A DNA stretch of 64,000 nt from Caballeronia fortuita (lineage in GTDB: Bacteria > Pseudomonadota > Gammaproteobacteria > Burkholderiales > Burkholderiaceae): contig NZ_FCNX02000016.1 of NCBI RefSeq assembly GCF_001544835.2, forward strand, positions 1 through 64,000, in the 5' to 3' direction. This document shows, one piece after another, positions 25,616 through 34,763 of the stretch. How positions within the stretch are numbered: the first letter of the stretch is position 1; each line of letters begins with the position of its first letter. The position numbers and the translations under genes were made by a program. Under the pieces are notes generated by a model. The model had not been told where the DNA came from, ran no database searches, and saw only the letters and a program-made list of their open reading frames with translations.

Positions 25616-25872
25616 TTCAACAGGCGTGCATGATTCCGCTTCGGGTCCATGAGTACGCCTTGCTGCATGCATCCGCCGCGCCGTTCGCGCGCGGCGACCC
25701 TTACCTATTTACGCTGCCTACCGGCCGATATTGCACCGCACCCAAGCTGGTGATTCGCACCGTCGTCTTTTTCTCATAAGATGACGCGAAGGCGGCCCCT
25801 CGAATACAAGACAGAAAGCCATCGGCCGCCGCCGTTTCGAGCGAGGCGAAGTGCCACGCATGGAGGCATCGG

Positions 25873-26349
25873 ATGGCATGGAGACACAAGAACCGCTGGT
25901 TCAGGCGGTGGCTCGTCACGATCACGTTCTGGTTCGTGCCGGTGCTGATCGTCGCGGTGAACGAAGTGCGCGAGGAGATGGCGTACAACAACGTCGATCT
26001 CCAGAAGTCGCTCTCTACCTGGGAGCTGACCGATGCGCAGCGTGCCGCCGGCGCCGCCGCACGCTGCCACGGCGCGCCCGACGAAGCGCGCGCCGCCGGC
26101 TGTCCCGACGATGTACTCGCGGCCAACGCGGCGAAGCATCAGGAAGCGCTCGACGAATACGCGCATCGCAAGTCAACGCTTGCCGATTACCTCTGGCATG
26201 CATTCGTCGGTTACTGGATCGTGCCCGCGGCATTTCTGCTTGTGCTCGGTATGCTGATCGGCGGAATCCGGCGCGCATTGCGCCGGCCTCAACGCATCAC
26301 GCCCGCGCCCGCGTCCGCGGCCGAAGTAAAAACGACGACCCATTCATGA
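25873..26349 (+). CDS. Hypothetical two-helix membrane protein (158 aa)
   Basis: I do not recognise this protein. It has a basic N-terminus (MAWRHKNRWFRRW), a first membrane helix at about residues 13-29, and a charged extracytoplasmic loop of about 85 residues with two Cys (RCHGAPDEARAAGCPDD). A second helix lies at about 117-135 (IVPAAFLLVLGMLIGGI), followed by a basic cytoplasmic tail. The layout suggests a small inner-membrane protein with a periplasmic domain. GGAGG upstream supports the ATG at 25873. Neighbours give no hint of function. Confidence 0.65.
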   Translation: MAWRHKNRWFRRWLVTITFWFVPVLIVAVNEVREEMAYNNVDLQKSLSTWELTDAQRAAGAAARCHGAPDEARAAGCPDDVLAANAAKHQEALDEYAHRKSTLADYLWHAFVGYWIVPAAFLLVLGMLIGGIRRALRRPQRITPAPASAAEVKTTTHS

Positions 26350-26745
26350 GCGGCGTCCGGGTACGGTCGTTGCTACTTCCTCTGGCGGTTTTCTCGTACG
26401 ACCTAAAGGCAGTCCGACGAAAAATCTGCTGCCGTTAAGCCGCACTTCGGGCGAAAACTCCGTTTCCATTTCGGTTTGGTCAAAGCTTCGTCTAACCTTG
26501 TAAGAGGTGGGGGCGGTGGAGTCGAAAGATTTTCGTAATTTTTGCGCCCCACTTGACGATGATGGGGACGGATTCGGAGTAAGCTGAACCGGGTTGTTTG
26601 ACCGAATGTTGCGGAGCCTGAAAACCCAAGCGTGACAAGGCTTCGGGCGCATGGGCCGGGGTTCGCGTTTCATGTTGCTGTGCTATAACTTGGCGTGCCT
26701 CACCCTCCCGCTCTATGGGGTTTCCCAAATCCACGATGGAGAACA
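26350..26745. other. Intergenic region, 396 bases
   Basis: Codon pattern is lost here and GC falls visibly (for example around 26440-26545). Frames crossing it look like chance openings. The only useful signal is TGCTATAAC at 26681-26689, an extended -10 element (TG-N-TATAAC) suited to start the SYLF gene about 50 bases downstream. I see no repeat, RNA or IS feature in the rest. Confidence 0.4.
26681..26689 (+). promoter_or_regulatory. Extended -10 element for the SYLF gene
   Basis: TGCTATAAC is an extended -10 hexamer (TATAAC at 26684-26689, 5 of 6 matches) without a good -35. Transcription would start near 26696, about 50 bases before the ATG at 26746. Confidence 0.4.
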
Positions 26746-27339
26746 ATGATGCAAAGACGAAACTTCATGCTCAAGTCGACCGCAGTTCTGGCGCTGGGAG
26801 GCCTCGCGCTTGCCGGCTGCACGGCGAATCGGAACAGCGGAAGCGAAGCGGCCGCAGGCGCCGCCGATGACCGCCGCGCCATCGACGCAGATGTCGACAG
26901 CACGATTCAGCGTCTCTACGCCACCGTCGGCGGCTCGCGCGAACTGGTCGCGAAGGCGCGCGGCGTACTGGTGTTCCCCTCGGTGCTGCAGGCCGGCTTC
27001 ATCGTCGGCGCGCAATACGGCAAGGGCGCGCTGCGCGTGGGCGGCAGCAGCGTCGGCTACTACAGCACGACCTCTGGCTCGTTCGGCCTGCAGGCCGGCG
27101 CACAGTCGAAGGCGCTGATCTTCCTGTTCATGACGCAGGACGCGCTCGACAAATTCCGCAACTCCGACGGCTGGTCGGCAGGCGCGGACGCATCGGTGGC
27201 GCTGGTGAAGATGGGCGCGAACGGCGTGATCGACACGACCACGGCCACCAAGCCGGTCGAGGCCATCGTCCTCACGAACGCGGGCCTGATGGCCGACGTC
27301 TCGTTGCAGGGCACGAAGGTGTCGCGCATCAAGTACTGA
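26746..27339 (+). CDS. SYLF/Ysc84-domain lipoprotein, Tat-type signal (about 197 aa)
   Basis: The N-terminus MMQRRNFMLKSTAVLALGG has a twin-arginine pattern (RRNFMLK). It leads to the lipobox LAGC near residue 25, so this is a Tat-exported lipoprotein. The mature part is a lipid-binding SYLF domain: ARGVLVFPSVLQAGFIVG, YGKGALRV, GYYSTTSGSFGLQAGAQS and GADASVALVKMG are its typical blocks. SYLF domains bind phosphoinositides in eukaryotes; the bacterial ligand is unclear. Two adjacent ATGs (26746, 26749) follow GGAG. A 19-bp terminator hairpin follows. Confidence 0.88.
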   Translation: MMQRRNFMLKSTAVLALGGLALAGCTANRNSGSEAAAGAADDRRAIDADVDSTIQRLYATVGGSRELVAKARGVLVFPSVLQAGFIVGAQYGKGALRVGGSSVGYYSTTSGSFGLQAGAQSKALIFLFMTQDALDKFRNSDGWSAGADASVALVKMGANGVIDTTTATKPVEAIVLTNAGLMADVSLQGTKVSRIKY

Positions 27340-27371
27340 GCGCCACGCGCTTTTTCTCGCGGCGAATGCAG

Positions 27372-27422
27372 AACCGCCGTGTGGTGCGACCTTCGGGTCG
27401 CGCCACACGGCGGTTTTTTTCG
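27372..27422 (+). terminator. Strong terminator of the SYLF gene
   Basis: A 19-bp stem (27372-27390 with 27397-27415) capped by CTTCGG and followed by a T-run. It could also affect transcripts coming from the right, but the T-run favours the plus strand. Confidence 0.88.
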
Positions 27423-27435
27423 TGTTTTCGCGCGT

Positions 27436-28503
27436 TCAGCTCGTCGCGCGATCGATCACCTTGAAACGCGCACGCTTCTGCGCGCGGACGACCGCCTGAT
27501 ACGCATCGAGATATTCCCGCGCCATCCGATGCGACGTGAAGCGCTCCTCGAAGCGCCTGCGCACGCGTTCGCGCGAGAGCGTATGCAGCCGGTTCACCGC
27601 CGCCACTGCGCCGATCTCATCCTCGACGATGAAGCCCGACACGCCCTCGTCCACCACCTCCGGCACCGCCCCGCGATTGAACGCGACCACAGGCGTCCCG
27701 CACGCCATCGCCTCGATCATCACGAGGCCGAACGGTTCCGGCCAGTCGATCGGAAACAGCAGCGCATGCGCGCCGGACAGAAATTCGGCCTTCTGACCAT
27801 CGTTGATCTCGCCGACGAATTCGACATACGGCAACTTCAGCAAGGGCGCGATCTCGCGCTCGAAATATTCGTGATCGGCGAAGTCCACCTTGGCGGCGAT
27901 CTTGATCGGCAAGCCGCAGCGGCCCGCGATGCGAATCGCCGTATCGACACGCTTCTCCGGTGAAATACGCCCCAAAAACGCCAGATACTTCTGCTCCACC
28001 GGCTGCGGCACATAGAGCTTTTCGGGCAGGCCGTGATACACCGTGCTCACCCATTTGGCCTGCGGCAGCGGATGACGCTGCGCATCGGAGATGGAGATGA
28101 CCGGCGCGGTGTTGAAGGTATCGAACACGGGCTGCTGCTCGGGCAGATCGAGGCGGCCGTGCATCGTCGTGACGAAGGGCGTGTCCTGGCGCTTGAAAAG
28201 CGAGAACGAGTAATAGTCCATGTGAAAGTGCAGGACGTCGAACTCTTCCGCGCGACGGCGCACCAGTTCCATCAGCAGCATATGAGGCGCGATGCGGTCG
28301 CGGATCGCCGGATCGAGCCGCAACGCGCGCGGCCACACGGGTTCCAGGTTGGCGCTGGTTTGCGAATCGCCGGTTGCAAAAAGCGTCACCTCGTGACCGA
28401 GTTCGACGAGCGCCTCGGTGAGGTACGACACGACGCGCTCGGTCCCGCCGTAGAGCTTCGGCGGCACCGATTCGGTCAGCGGAGCAATCTGGGCAATTCT
28501 CAT
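27436..28503 (-). CDS. Glycosyltransferase family 4 protein (355 aa)
   Basis: A GT-B glycosyltransferase transferring a nucleotide-activated sugar. It has the N-terminal glycine-rich acceptor loop (APLTESVPPKLYGGTERVV) and the C-terminal donor site EPFGLVMIEAMACGTPVVAF with the EX7E motif. The ATG at 28503 begins MRIAQIAPL; upstream codons are non-family. It is on the same strand as otsA, 229 bases downstream of it. A role in compatible-solute or surface glycan synthesis is plausible, but the acceptor is unknown. Confidence 0.85.
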   Translation of the reverse strand: MRIAQIAPLTESVPPKLYGGTERVVSYLTEALVELGHEVTLFATGDSQTSANLEPVWPRALRLDPAIRDRIAPHMLLMELVRRRAEEFDVLHFHMDYYSFSLFKRQDTPFVTTMHGRLDLPEQQPVFDTFNTAPVISISDAQRHPLPQAKWVSTVYHGLPEKLYVPQPVEQKYLAFLGRISPEKRVDTAIRIAGRCGLPIKIAAKVDFADHEYFEREIAPLLKLPYVEFVGEINDGQKAEFLSGAHALLFPIDWPEPFGLVMIEAMACGTPVVAFNRGAVPEVVDEGVSGFIVEDEIGAVAAVNRLHTLSRERVRRRFEERFTSHRMAREYLDAYQAVVRAQKRARFKVIDRATS

Positions 28504-28732
28504 CGTTCTCGTCTCCATGCGAATTTCGACGTGCGGCCGATCGCGTGTCAGCCGCGGCGCGCATCGAGTATGACAGCGGGCCGTAAGGTCGTACAACGAG
28601 GTTTGCCCTTATGCACTGCTCCGCCATCTGCTGCGATGAAGCGCATTATCGAGTGCCGATGTGCCGTTTCTAGACGCTCCTTGCACTTTCAGCGCTCTGT
28701 TACAGCGCCGAAACAACCGTATCGACGAGCGG

Positions 28733-30118
28733 TTACGCCTTGCGCTCGCCGCGAAGGTCCGCGAGAAATTCGTCGCGCCACACGCCCAGATTGTGCTTGC
28801 GCAGCGCGGCCATGTTGGTGTCGTAGCGCTGCTTGCGCTCGGCGAGGGGCATCGCCAGCGCGCGGCCGATCGCCTCGCTCATGCCGACGATATCGTGCGG
28901 ATTGACCATCACCGCGCCCGTCATTTCGTCGGCCGCGCCGGCGAATTGCGAGAGCACGAGCACGCCGGGATCGTCGGGATTCTGCGCGGCGATGTATTCC
29001 TTCGCGACGAGATTCATGCCGTCGCGCAGCGGCGTGACGAGTCCGATCTGCGATTCGCGGAACAGCGACATCAGCTTCCAGCGGTCGTAACGCTGGTTGA
29101 GATAGCGGATCGGCGTGTAATCGAGCCCGGAGTAGCGCCCGTTGATGCGCCCTGCCTCGTACTCCAGGTTCTGGCGGATCTGCTGATATGTTTCGACGTC
29201 CGAGCGCGTCGGCGGCGCGATCTGCACGAGCGTAACGTTGCCGCGCCACTCCGGCGACTTCTCCAGAAAATGCTCGAACGCGCGAAAACGCTCGACGAGT
29301 CCCTTCGAATAATCGAGCCGGTCCACGCTCATGATGAGCTTGCGGCCTTCGAGGCTCTGCTTCAGGTCCATCACGTCCTGACGCGCCTCGCCGCGCTCGG
29401 CCTGCTCGGCGATTTCATCGGGGAACACGCCGATGCGATACACGTTCGTCCTGAGCTTCCTGCCGAACGCTTCGACGTGGCCGTCGGGCGTCGCCGTGCC
29501 ATGCGCGTGCCGGACGATGTAATCGTGAAACGCGACGCGGTCGCTCTCCGTCTGAAATCCCACGACGTCATAGCAGCAGAGCGACCTCACCAGTTCTTCG
29601 TGCGGCGGTATGTTCAGCAGGATTTGCGGCGACGGAAACGGAATATGCAGGAAGAAGCCCGTTCGATTCCCGATGCCCGCCGAGCGCAGCGCTTCCGCGA
29701 AGGGAATCAGGTGGTAGTCGTGGACCCAGATGATGTCGTCGGCTTCGAGCAGCTTGATGAGTTTGTGCGCGAGCCACGCGTTCACGCGCCGGTAGCCCGC
29801 ATATTCGTCGCGGTCATAGACGGCGAGATCGTTGCGATAGTGGAAGACCGGCCACAGCATCGCGTTGGAGAAGCCGCGGTAGTACTGGTCGTAGTCCTTC
29901 TTCGGCAAGCCGACGGTCGCGAACGTGACCGCGCCGTCCTGTTCGAGCTTCGGCCCCTGATTCGCGACGGTCTCGCTCACGACGTCGCCGCTCCAGCCGA
30001 ACCAGACGCCGCCGCTGTCCTTCAGCGCACCGAAGACGCCGACGGCGAGCCCGCCCGCGGAGCCCTTGGTTTCGGTCGGCGTGGCGACCCGGTTGGATAC
30101 GACGATGAGACGGCTCAT
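28733..30118 (-). CDS. otsA: Trehalose-6-phosphate synthase (461 aa)
   Basis: Retaining GT20 enzyme that joins UDP-glucose to glucose-6-phosphate. It begins SRLIVVSNRVATP and contains GGLAVGVFGAL (nucleotide-phosphate loop), VHDYHLIPFAEALR (acceptor site), SVDRLDYSKGL and LRDGMNLVAKEYIA, the family's invariant blocks. Length is typical. No otsB phosphatase is next to it, so dephosphorylation must be encoded elsewhere. It shares a strand with a GT4 protein and an MscS channel, which suggests an osmotic-stress neighbourhood. Confidence 0.94.
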   Translation of the reverse strand: MSRLIVVSNRVATPTETKGSAGGLAVGVFGALKDSGGVWFGWSGDVVSETVANQGPKLEQDGAVTFATVGLPKKDYDQYYRGFSNAMLWPVFHYRNDLAVYDRDEYAGYRRVNAWLAHKLIKLLEADDIIWVHDYHLIPFAEALRSAGIGNRTGFFLHIPFPSPQILLNIPPHEELVRSLCCYDVVGFQTESDRVAFHDYIVRHAHGTATPDGHVEAFGRKLRTNVYRIGVFPDEIAEQAERGEARQDVMDLKQSLEGRKLIMSVDRLDYSKGLVERFRAFEHFLEKSPEWRGNVTLVQIAPPTRSDVETYQQIRQNLEYEAGRINGRYSGLDYTPIRYLNQRYDRWKLMSLFRESQIGLVTPLRDGMNLVAKEYIAAQNPDDPGVLVLSQFAGAADEMTGAVMVNPHDIVGMSEAIGRALAMPLAERKQRYDTNMAALRKHNLGVWRDEFLADLRGERKA

Positions 30119-30200
30119 ATGTTTTCCTTTTCCTCTTCGAACGCTGCTTTTTTACGATAAACCCGAAATTTTCGACCGGGAAACGCGTCGCGGGTTTCCA

Positions 30201-31439
30201 TCATGTGTTCTTGGCCGGCATCGGCGCGGTGGAAGCCGCCGCGTGCGCCCTCGGGTCCGGGCCGGTCGCTTCGCCGCGGCTCGCGATCGGATCGGCGGCT
30301 GTGTTGGCCGTGCTCGCCGCCTGCACCGCGCCCGCGCGTTCGAGCGGCGGCGCGAAATCGACGTGCATGTCCTTGTCGGTCGACAAATCCGCGCGCGCGC
30401 GCGGCAGATAGTGCGGATACGCCGCCTGCACGAAGTTCACGAGCCCTTCGCGCACACGGCAGCGCAGGTCCCAGTTGAGCGCCGAATCGAATGAACTGAC
30501 GAGCACGCGCAGTTGCATCGCGCGATCGGTGGCGTCGGTGACTTGCAGCACCTGCACGCGGCCATCCCATTCCGGCGCGTGCGCGAGAATGCGCTCGAGT
30601 TCCTCGCGCAACGGCGCGAGCGGCATGCGGTAATCGACATACAGAAACACCGTGCCGATGATCTGCGAACTATTGCGCGTCCAGTTCGTGAACGGATTCT
30701 CGATGAACCATTGCAACGGCACGATGAGCCGCCGCTGATCCCAGATGCGGATCGACACGTACGTGCCCGTGATTTCTTCGACACGGCCCCACTCGCCCTG
30801 AATCACGACGACGTCGTCGAGGCGGATCGGCTGCGACAGCGCGATCTGCAAGCCGGCGATCAGATTGCCGAGCACCGGCCGCGCGGCGATCCCGGCGACG
30901 AGCCCCGCGACGCCCGCCGAGGCCAGGAGACTCGCGCCGATCTGCCGCACGCTCGGAAACGCCATCAGCGCCGCGCCGAAGCCGATGATCACGATCACCA
31001 CCATCACCGAACGCGCGAGCACGCGCGCCTGCGTATGGATGCGGCGGGCGTTGAGATTGTCGTCGGTGTCGAGCGGATGCGCCTGCACGATCGCTTCGCC
31101 GACCGCGCCTGCCGAACGCGCCGCGAGAAACGTGAGCGCGCCGATCAGCGCGACGGTTTCGACATCGCGCAGCACGCCGATGAAAGGCAGCGTATCGGGC
31201 GCCTCGAAAATCATGAAGCCGATCGCGAGGATGATGAGCAGGACGAGCGCGGGCGTGTCGATGTAGCGCAGGACGACGCTCATCAGCGGATACGGCCGCG
31301 CGATACGCACGAGAATGCGCGCGCCGATGCGATGCACGCCTACGGCGACCGCCACCGCGATCGCCGCGACGACGAACGCGCCGGGCCATGTGCCGAGCGG
31401 CCGTTCTGCAAGAGTCAGAAAATGATCGAGTGAAAGCAT
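30201..31439 (-). CDS. MscS-type mechanosensitive ion channel (412 aa)
   Basis: An inner-membrane tension-gated channel that releases solutes after hypo-osmotic shock. Four to five hydrophobic helices precede the MscS pore segment, LLASAGVAGLVAGIAARPVLGNLIAGLQIALSQ. There follows the beta domain (RLDDVVVIQGEWGRVEEITGTYVSI) and a C-terminal region rich in Ala, Thr and Asp. The ATG at 31439 has only a weak ribosome-binding site. It is 82 bases upstream of otsA on the same strand, so both may be co-transcribed. Confidence 0.9.
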   Translation of the reverse strand: MLSLDHFLTLAERPLGTWPGAFVVAAIAVAVAVGVHRIGARILVRIARPYPLMSVVLRYIDTPALVLLIILAIGFMIFEAPDTLPFIGVLRDVETVALIGALTFLAARSAGAVGEAIVQAHPLDTDDNLNARRIHTQARVLARSVMVVIVIIGFGAALMAFPSVRQIGASLLASAGVAGLVAGIAARPVLGNLIAGLQIALSQPIRLDDVVVIQGEWGRVEEITGTYVSIRIWDQRRLIVPLQWFIENPFTNWTRNSSQIIGTVFLYVDYRMPLAPLREELERILAHAPEWDGRVQVLQVTDATDRAMQLRVLVSSFDSALNWDLRCRVREGLVNFVQAAYPHYLPRARADLSTDKDMHVDFAPPLERAGAVQAASTANTAADPIASRGEATGPDPRAHAAASTAPMPAKNT

Positions 31440-31605
31440 GAGCGTCGCGGGATCAGCCTCGAAGAAATAAGCGGCGAGGTGGATACGGCGGTCGCATCGC
31501 ACGGATGCGGGGTGCTACGCGATGTTGCCGCGACGGCCGTCCGGGCGCGGCCGCCGCTCGTTGTATCAGCCAGCGTGACGCCCATGTTGCGGCGTCATTG
31601 TTCGC

Positions 31606-31962
31606 TCAGCGTTCCGCCTTGCAGGGAAACGCCTTGCCGAGACCGAGCGAGACCATCGTGGTCGCGTTGAAATCGGCCTTGTCGGGATTGTTCGCGATGT
31701 ACTTGCGCACCGCGTCCGTGAGTTGCTGCGGCTTCACGTCCGCCGGCAGGCAGAAGTATTGGCCGACCTGCGGCCCGGAGGTTCCGCCGATCGCCTCGAT
31801 CGTGTTGTAGATGCCGTCCGCCGCGCCTTCGATATACGCCGCGCAGGCGGTCCGCGAGTTGGGATCCGTTTTGGTGCAGAGCTTGTTCAGATCGTTGCCG
31901 GTAAACGCGAACGCACACGCGGGCGTCGCGAGAGCACAGGCGAGGACGAATTCCCGCAGCAT
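31606..31962 (-). CDS. Rap1a/Tai-family secreted protein (118 aa)
   Basis: A small periplasmic protein with a signal peptide of about 20 residues (cleavage after CAFA). Its Rap1a/Tai fold is recognisable by NDLNKLCTKTDP, ACAAYIEGAADGIYN, FCLPADVKPQQL and ATTMVSLGLGKAFPC, with conserved Cys. The Rap1a branch contains immunity proteins against type VI secretion amidase-like effectors, but members without any effector neighbour are common. Here no effector, VgrG or other type VI gene is near. AAGGAAG supports the start. Its target is unknown. Confidence 0.75.
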   Translation of the reverse strand: MLREFVLACALATPACAFAFTGNDLNKLCTKTDPNSRTACAAYIEGAADGIYNTIEAIGGTSGPQVGQYFCLPADVKPQQLTDAVRKYIANNPDKADFNATTMVSLGLGKAFPCKAER

Positions 31963-32066
31963 GGTCTTCCTTTTATGTTGAGCGGCGGCCTGGATTGGAG
32001 CAACCGGTTCGGAGCAATGCGCGGCCGCGCCTGACCGCGCACGCTCCGTGACTTGATGCCGCACCG

Positions 32067-32813
32067 TTATTTTGCACCGTTTGAGCCGCTTTGCGCAGCG
32101 CCGCCGCCTTGTTGCATCGAGTCCAGACGCGCCTTCAGGCCTTCGGCGACATCTTTCTCGTTGTACTTCTGCGCGAAATCCACCGCCGTCAGGCCGAGCT
32201 GGTTCTTCACGCGCAGATCGGCGCCTTCGTCGAGCAGCAGCTTGACCGTCGAAAGATGACCGCCGCGCGCGGCCATCATGAGCGGCGTCGTGCCGTTGGG
32301 CGAACCCGCGTCGATGTAGGCGGAATGGTCGACCAGGATCTTCACGATATCGTCGTGGCCGTTCGTTGCCGCGTAATGCAACGGCGTCCAGCCTTTCTTG
32401 TTCACTTCGGCATCCTTGGCGATCAGCAGATTCACGAAGGTCGCGTCGCCGTTGAGCGCGGCGAGCATCATCGCGTTTTCGCCGGCGGGATCGAGCTTTT
32501 CGATATCGGTCTTCGGGTTGTCGGCGAGCAACTGGCCGACTTTGTCCGACTTCTCGCGCGCGGCGATCACGATGATCGGCGTGCCGGTGTTGTCGACCGT
32601 GTTCGGGTCCGCGCCCTGTGCGAGCTGCTTCTTGACCGCCGAAACATCGTCGAACTTGACCGCCTTGATGAGCGAGTCCACGGACGCGGCCCAGGCCGGC
32701 TGGGCGATCGCGCAGGCCGCCAGCAGCGCGCCGGCGACGAGACCGCGCACGGCCGTGCCCTTGCGCGCAGCGCGCGTCGTGTTCGGAGTGGAAACCATCG
32801 GGGAAGTGTTCAT
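32067..32813 (-). CDS. Secreted ankyrin-repeat protein (248 aa)
   Basis: An exported protein with four to five ankyrin repeats at residues about 45-215, for example GWTPLHYAATNGHDDIVKILV and GTTPLMMAARGGHLSTVKLLL, preceded by a signal-like segment (GLVAGALLAACAIAQPAWA). Ankyrin repeats mediate protein binding. It lies between tatD and the Rap1a/Tai gene, 104 bases from the latter on the same strand. A joint role is possible but not shown. Confidence 0.88.
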   Translation of the reverse strand: MNTSPMVSTPNTTRAARKGTAVRGLVAGALLAACAIAQPAWAASVDSLIKAVKFDDVSAVKKQLAQGADPNTVDNTGTPIIVIAAREKSDKVGQLLADNPKTDIEKLDPAGENAMMLAALNGDATFVNLLIAKDAEVNKKGWTPLHYAATNGHDDIVKILVDHSAYIDAGSPNGTTPLMMAARGGHLSTVKLLLDEGADLRVKNQLGLTAVDFAQKYNEKDVAEGLKARLDSMQQGGGAAQSGSNGAK

Positions 32814-32867
32814 AAGTGACCTTCGGATTGCCTTGAAACAGTTTTTTTGCGCGCGGGCCGGCCGCCC

Positions 32868-33653
32868 TCAGACTGGCCGCGCGATCTTGAAGAGCCGGAA
32901 GAAGTTGTCGGTGGTCGCCTGCGCGACGGCCTCTTCCGGCTGCTCGCGCAACTGCGCGATGAAACGTCCGACATAACTCACGTACGCAGGTTCATTCGGC
33001 TTGCCGCGATACGGCACCGGCGCGAGATACGGCGAATCGGTTTCGATGAGCAGACGTTCGAGCGGCACGCGCCGCGCGACGTCCTGCACATCGGTTGCCT
33101 TCTTGAACGTGACGATGCCCGACAGCGAGATATGAAAGTTCTGCGCGAGCGCCCGTTCGGCGACGTCCCACGGCTCGGTGAAGCAATGCATCACGCCGCC
33201 CGGCACGTGCGCGCGCTCTTCTTCCATGATGCGCAGCGTATCGTCCGACGACGAACGCGTATGAACGATGAGCGGCTTGCCCGTCGCGTGCGCCGCGCGG
33301 ATGTGAGTGCGAAAGCGTTCGCGCTGCCATTCCATGTCGGCGATGCTTCGCCCTTCCAGCCGATAGTAGTCGAGCCCGGTTTCACCGATCGCGCAGACCT
33401 TAGGGTGCGCCGCCAGTTCGACGAGTTCAGCGACGCTCGGCTCGCGCATGTCCTCGTGATCGGGATGCACGCCGACCGATGCATACACGTTCTCGTGCTG
33501 CTCGGCGATGGCGAGCACCGAAGGCAGCGTCTCCAGATCGACCGACACGCACAGCGCGTGCGTGACCGAATGCGCGCGCATCTTGTCGAGCACGTCGGGC
33601 AGACGGTCAGCGAGCCCTTCGAAGTTGATGTGGCAGTGTGAATCGACGAACAT
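32868..33653 (-). CDS. tatD: TatD-family metal-dependent hydrolase (261 aa)
   Basis: A TIM-barrel metallo-hydrolase of the TatD/YcfH type with the metal ligands in DSHCHINFEG (His-x-His), GETGLDYYR (Glu), LIVHTRSS, GVMHCFTEPWD and LLIETDSPYLAPVP (Asp). Members show 3'-5' DNase activity. It follows holB by 51 bases and is the last member of mltG-tmk-holB-tatD, an arrangement like E. coli yceG-tmk-holB-ycfH. Confidence 0.93.
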   Translation of the reverse strand: MFVDSHCHINFEGLADRLPDVLDKMRAHSVTHALCVSVDLETLPSVLAIAEQHENVYASVGVHPDHEDMREPSVAELVELAAHPKVCAIGETGLDYYRLEGRSIADMEWQRERFRTHIRAAHATGKPLIVHTRSSSDDTLRIMEEERAHVPGGVMHCFTEPWDVAERALAQNFHISLSGIVTFKKATDVQDVARRVPLERLLIETDSPYLAPVPYRGKPNEPAYVSYVGRFIAQLREQPEEAVAQATTDNFFRLFKIARPV

Positions 33654-33704
33654 CTGCTGCTCCTTGATGCGTTCCTTGCGTCGCGGTCCGATGCACTCGG
33701 GCGC

Positions 33705-34745
33705 TCAGGCCGTGTAAATCCCGCGATAACCCATGAACAGTTCCTCGAACACGAGACGCGCGTTCAACGGATGATTTTCCACCGCGCGCTGCCGCGTCAC
33801 GGTCTTCATGTAGCGCGCGAGCGCGGCAGGATCGGCGCTTTGCGCGCACCGCGCGAGCGCCTTGGCCGCGCCGGGAAAATAGCGCGGCCGCCCGGCCGAA
33901 CGCTGCGCGAGCAAGTCGTAAAGCCAGCGCTGCAGCCAGCCGAGCACGAGCGGCACCGGCAGCTTCTGCAGGTTTTCGCCGCACGCGAAGGCGTCGCAGT
34001 TCGGGCCGGCGGCGAGTTGCGCGAGCGTGAACTCGCGCAGCGCGCGGTTTTCGTCAGTCGCCAGCGCGAGGGCAGCAAGCGGCGCGCCGCCCGCCTGCGC
34101 GAGCAATCCCGCAGGATCGTCGACGCCCTGCGACGCGAGCCACGCGCTCGCTCCGTTCTGCGGCGGCACGCTCATCGGCCATTGACGGCAGCGGCTGATG
34201 ATCGTCGGCAGCAGCCGGTCGATGCGCGCCGACACCAGCAAAAACACGACGCCCGACGGCGGTTCTTCGAGCGTTTTCAGCAGCGCATTCGCCGCCGCGA
34301 CGTTGAGCGCCTCGGCCGGATACAGCACGACGACACGCAAACCGCCCCGATGCGAGCCGACGCCGCAGAAGTCCAGCAGCGCGCGCACCTGTTCGATCTT
34401 GATTTCCTTGCTCGGCGCGCGGCCTTTCTTGCCGTCGTCGCCATCGGATTTGTCGGCGGCGGCGTCGGACGCGTCGGCGCTCGCGGCGGCGAGCCCCGCG
34501 AGCGCCTCGGGCAGCACCGCGCGATAGTCGGGATGATTGCCTTGCGAGAACCACAGGCACGCCGGGCACGTCCCGCACGGCTCGCCGTTCGCGGCGGGCG
34601 TCTCGCACAGCAAGCCCTGCGCGAGATGCTGCGCGAACTGCAATTTGCCGATGCCAGCCTCGCCGTGCAGCAAAAGCGCATGCGGCCAGTGCGCGCGCAG
34701 TTGCTGGAGCCGCTGCCAGTCATCGGTTTGCCAGGGATAGATCAT
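33705..34745 (-). CDS. holB: DNA polymerase III subunit delta' (346 aa)
   Basis: Clamp-loader subunit. A P-loop-like LLLHGEAGIGK near the N-terminus and a four-Cys zinc site (CETPAANGEPCGTCPAC) are typical. There is an SRC-type motif (ISRCRQWPM). An unusual charged Ala/Asp/Lys-rich insert (SADASDAAADKSDGDDGKK) precedes EIKIEQVRALLDF and is not part of the fold. It follows tmk by 18 bases in the same operon. Confidence 0.92.
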   Translation of the reverse strand: MIYPWQTDDWQRLQQLRAHWPHALLLHGEAGIGKLQFAQHLAQGLLCETPAANGEPCGTCPACLWFSQGNHPDYRAVLPEALAGLAAASADASDAAADKSDGDDGKKGRAPSKEIKIEQVRALLDFCGVGSHRGGLRVVVLYPAEALNVAAANALLKTLEEPPSGVVFLLVSARIDRLLPTIISRCRQWPMSVPPQNGASAWLASQGVDDPAGLLAQAGGAPLAALALATDENRALREFTLAQLAAGPNCDAFACGENLQKLPVPLVLGWLQRWLYDLLAQRSAGRPRYFPGAAKALARCAQSADPAALARYMKTVTRQRAVENHPLNARLVFEELFMGYRGIYTA

Positions 34746-34763
34746 CGATGTTTGTTCGTGGAA

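Noticed and set aside
31606..31962. Evidence for a type VI secretion cluster
   Set aside because: A single Rap1a/Tai-family gene without effector, VgrG, Hcp or sheath genes does not show one.
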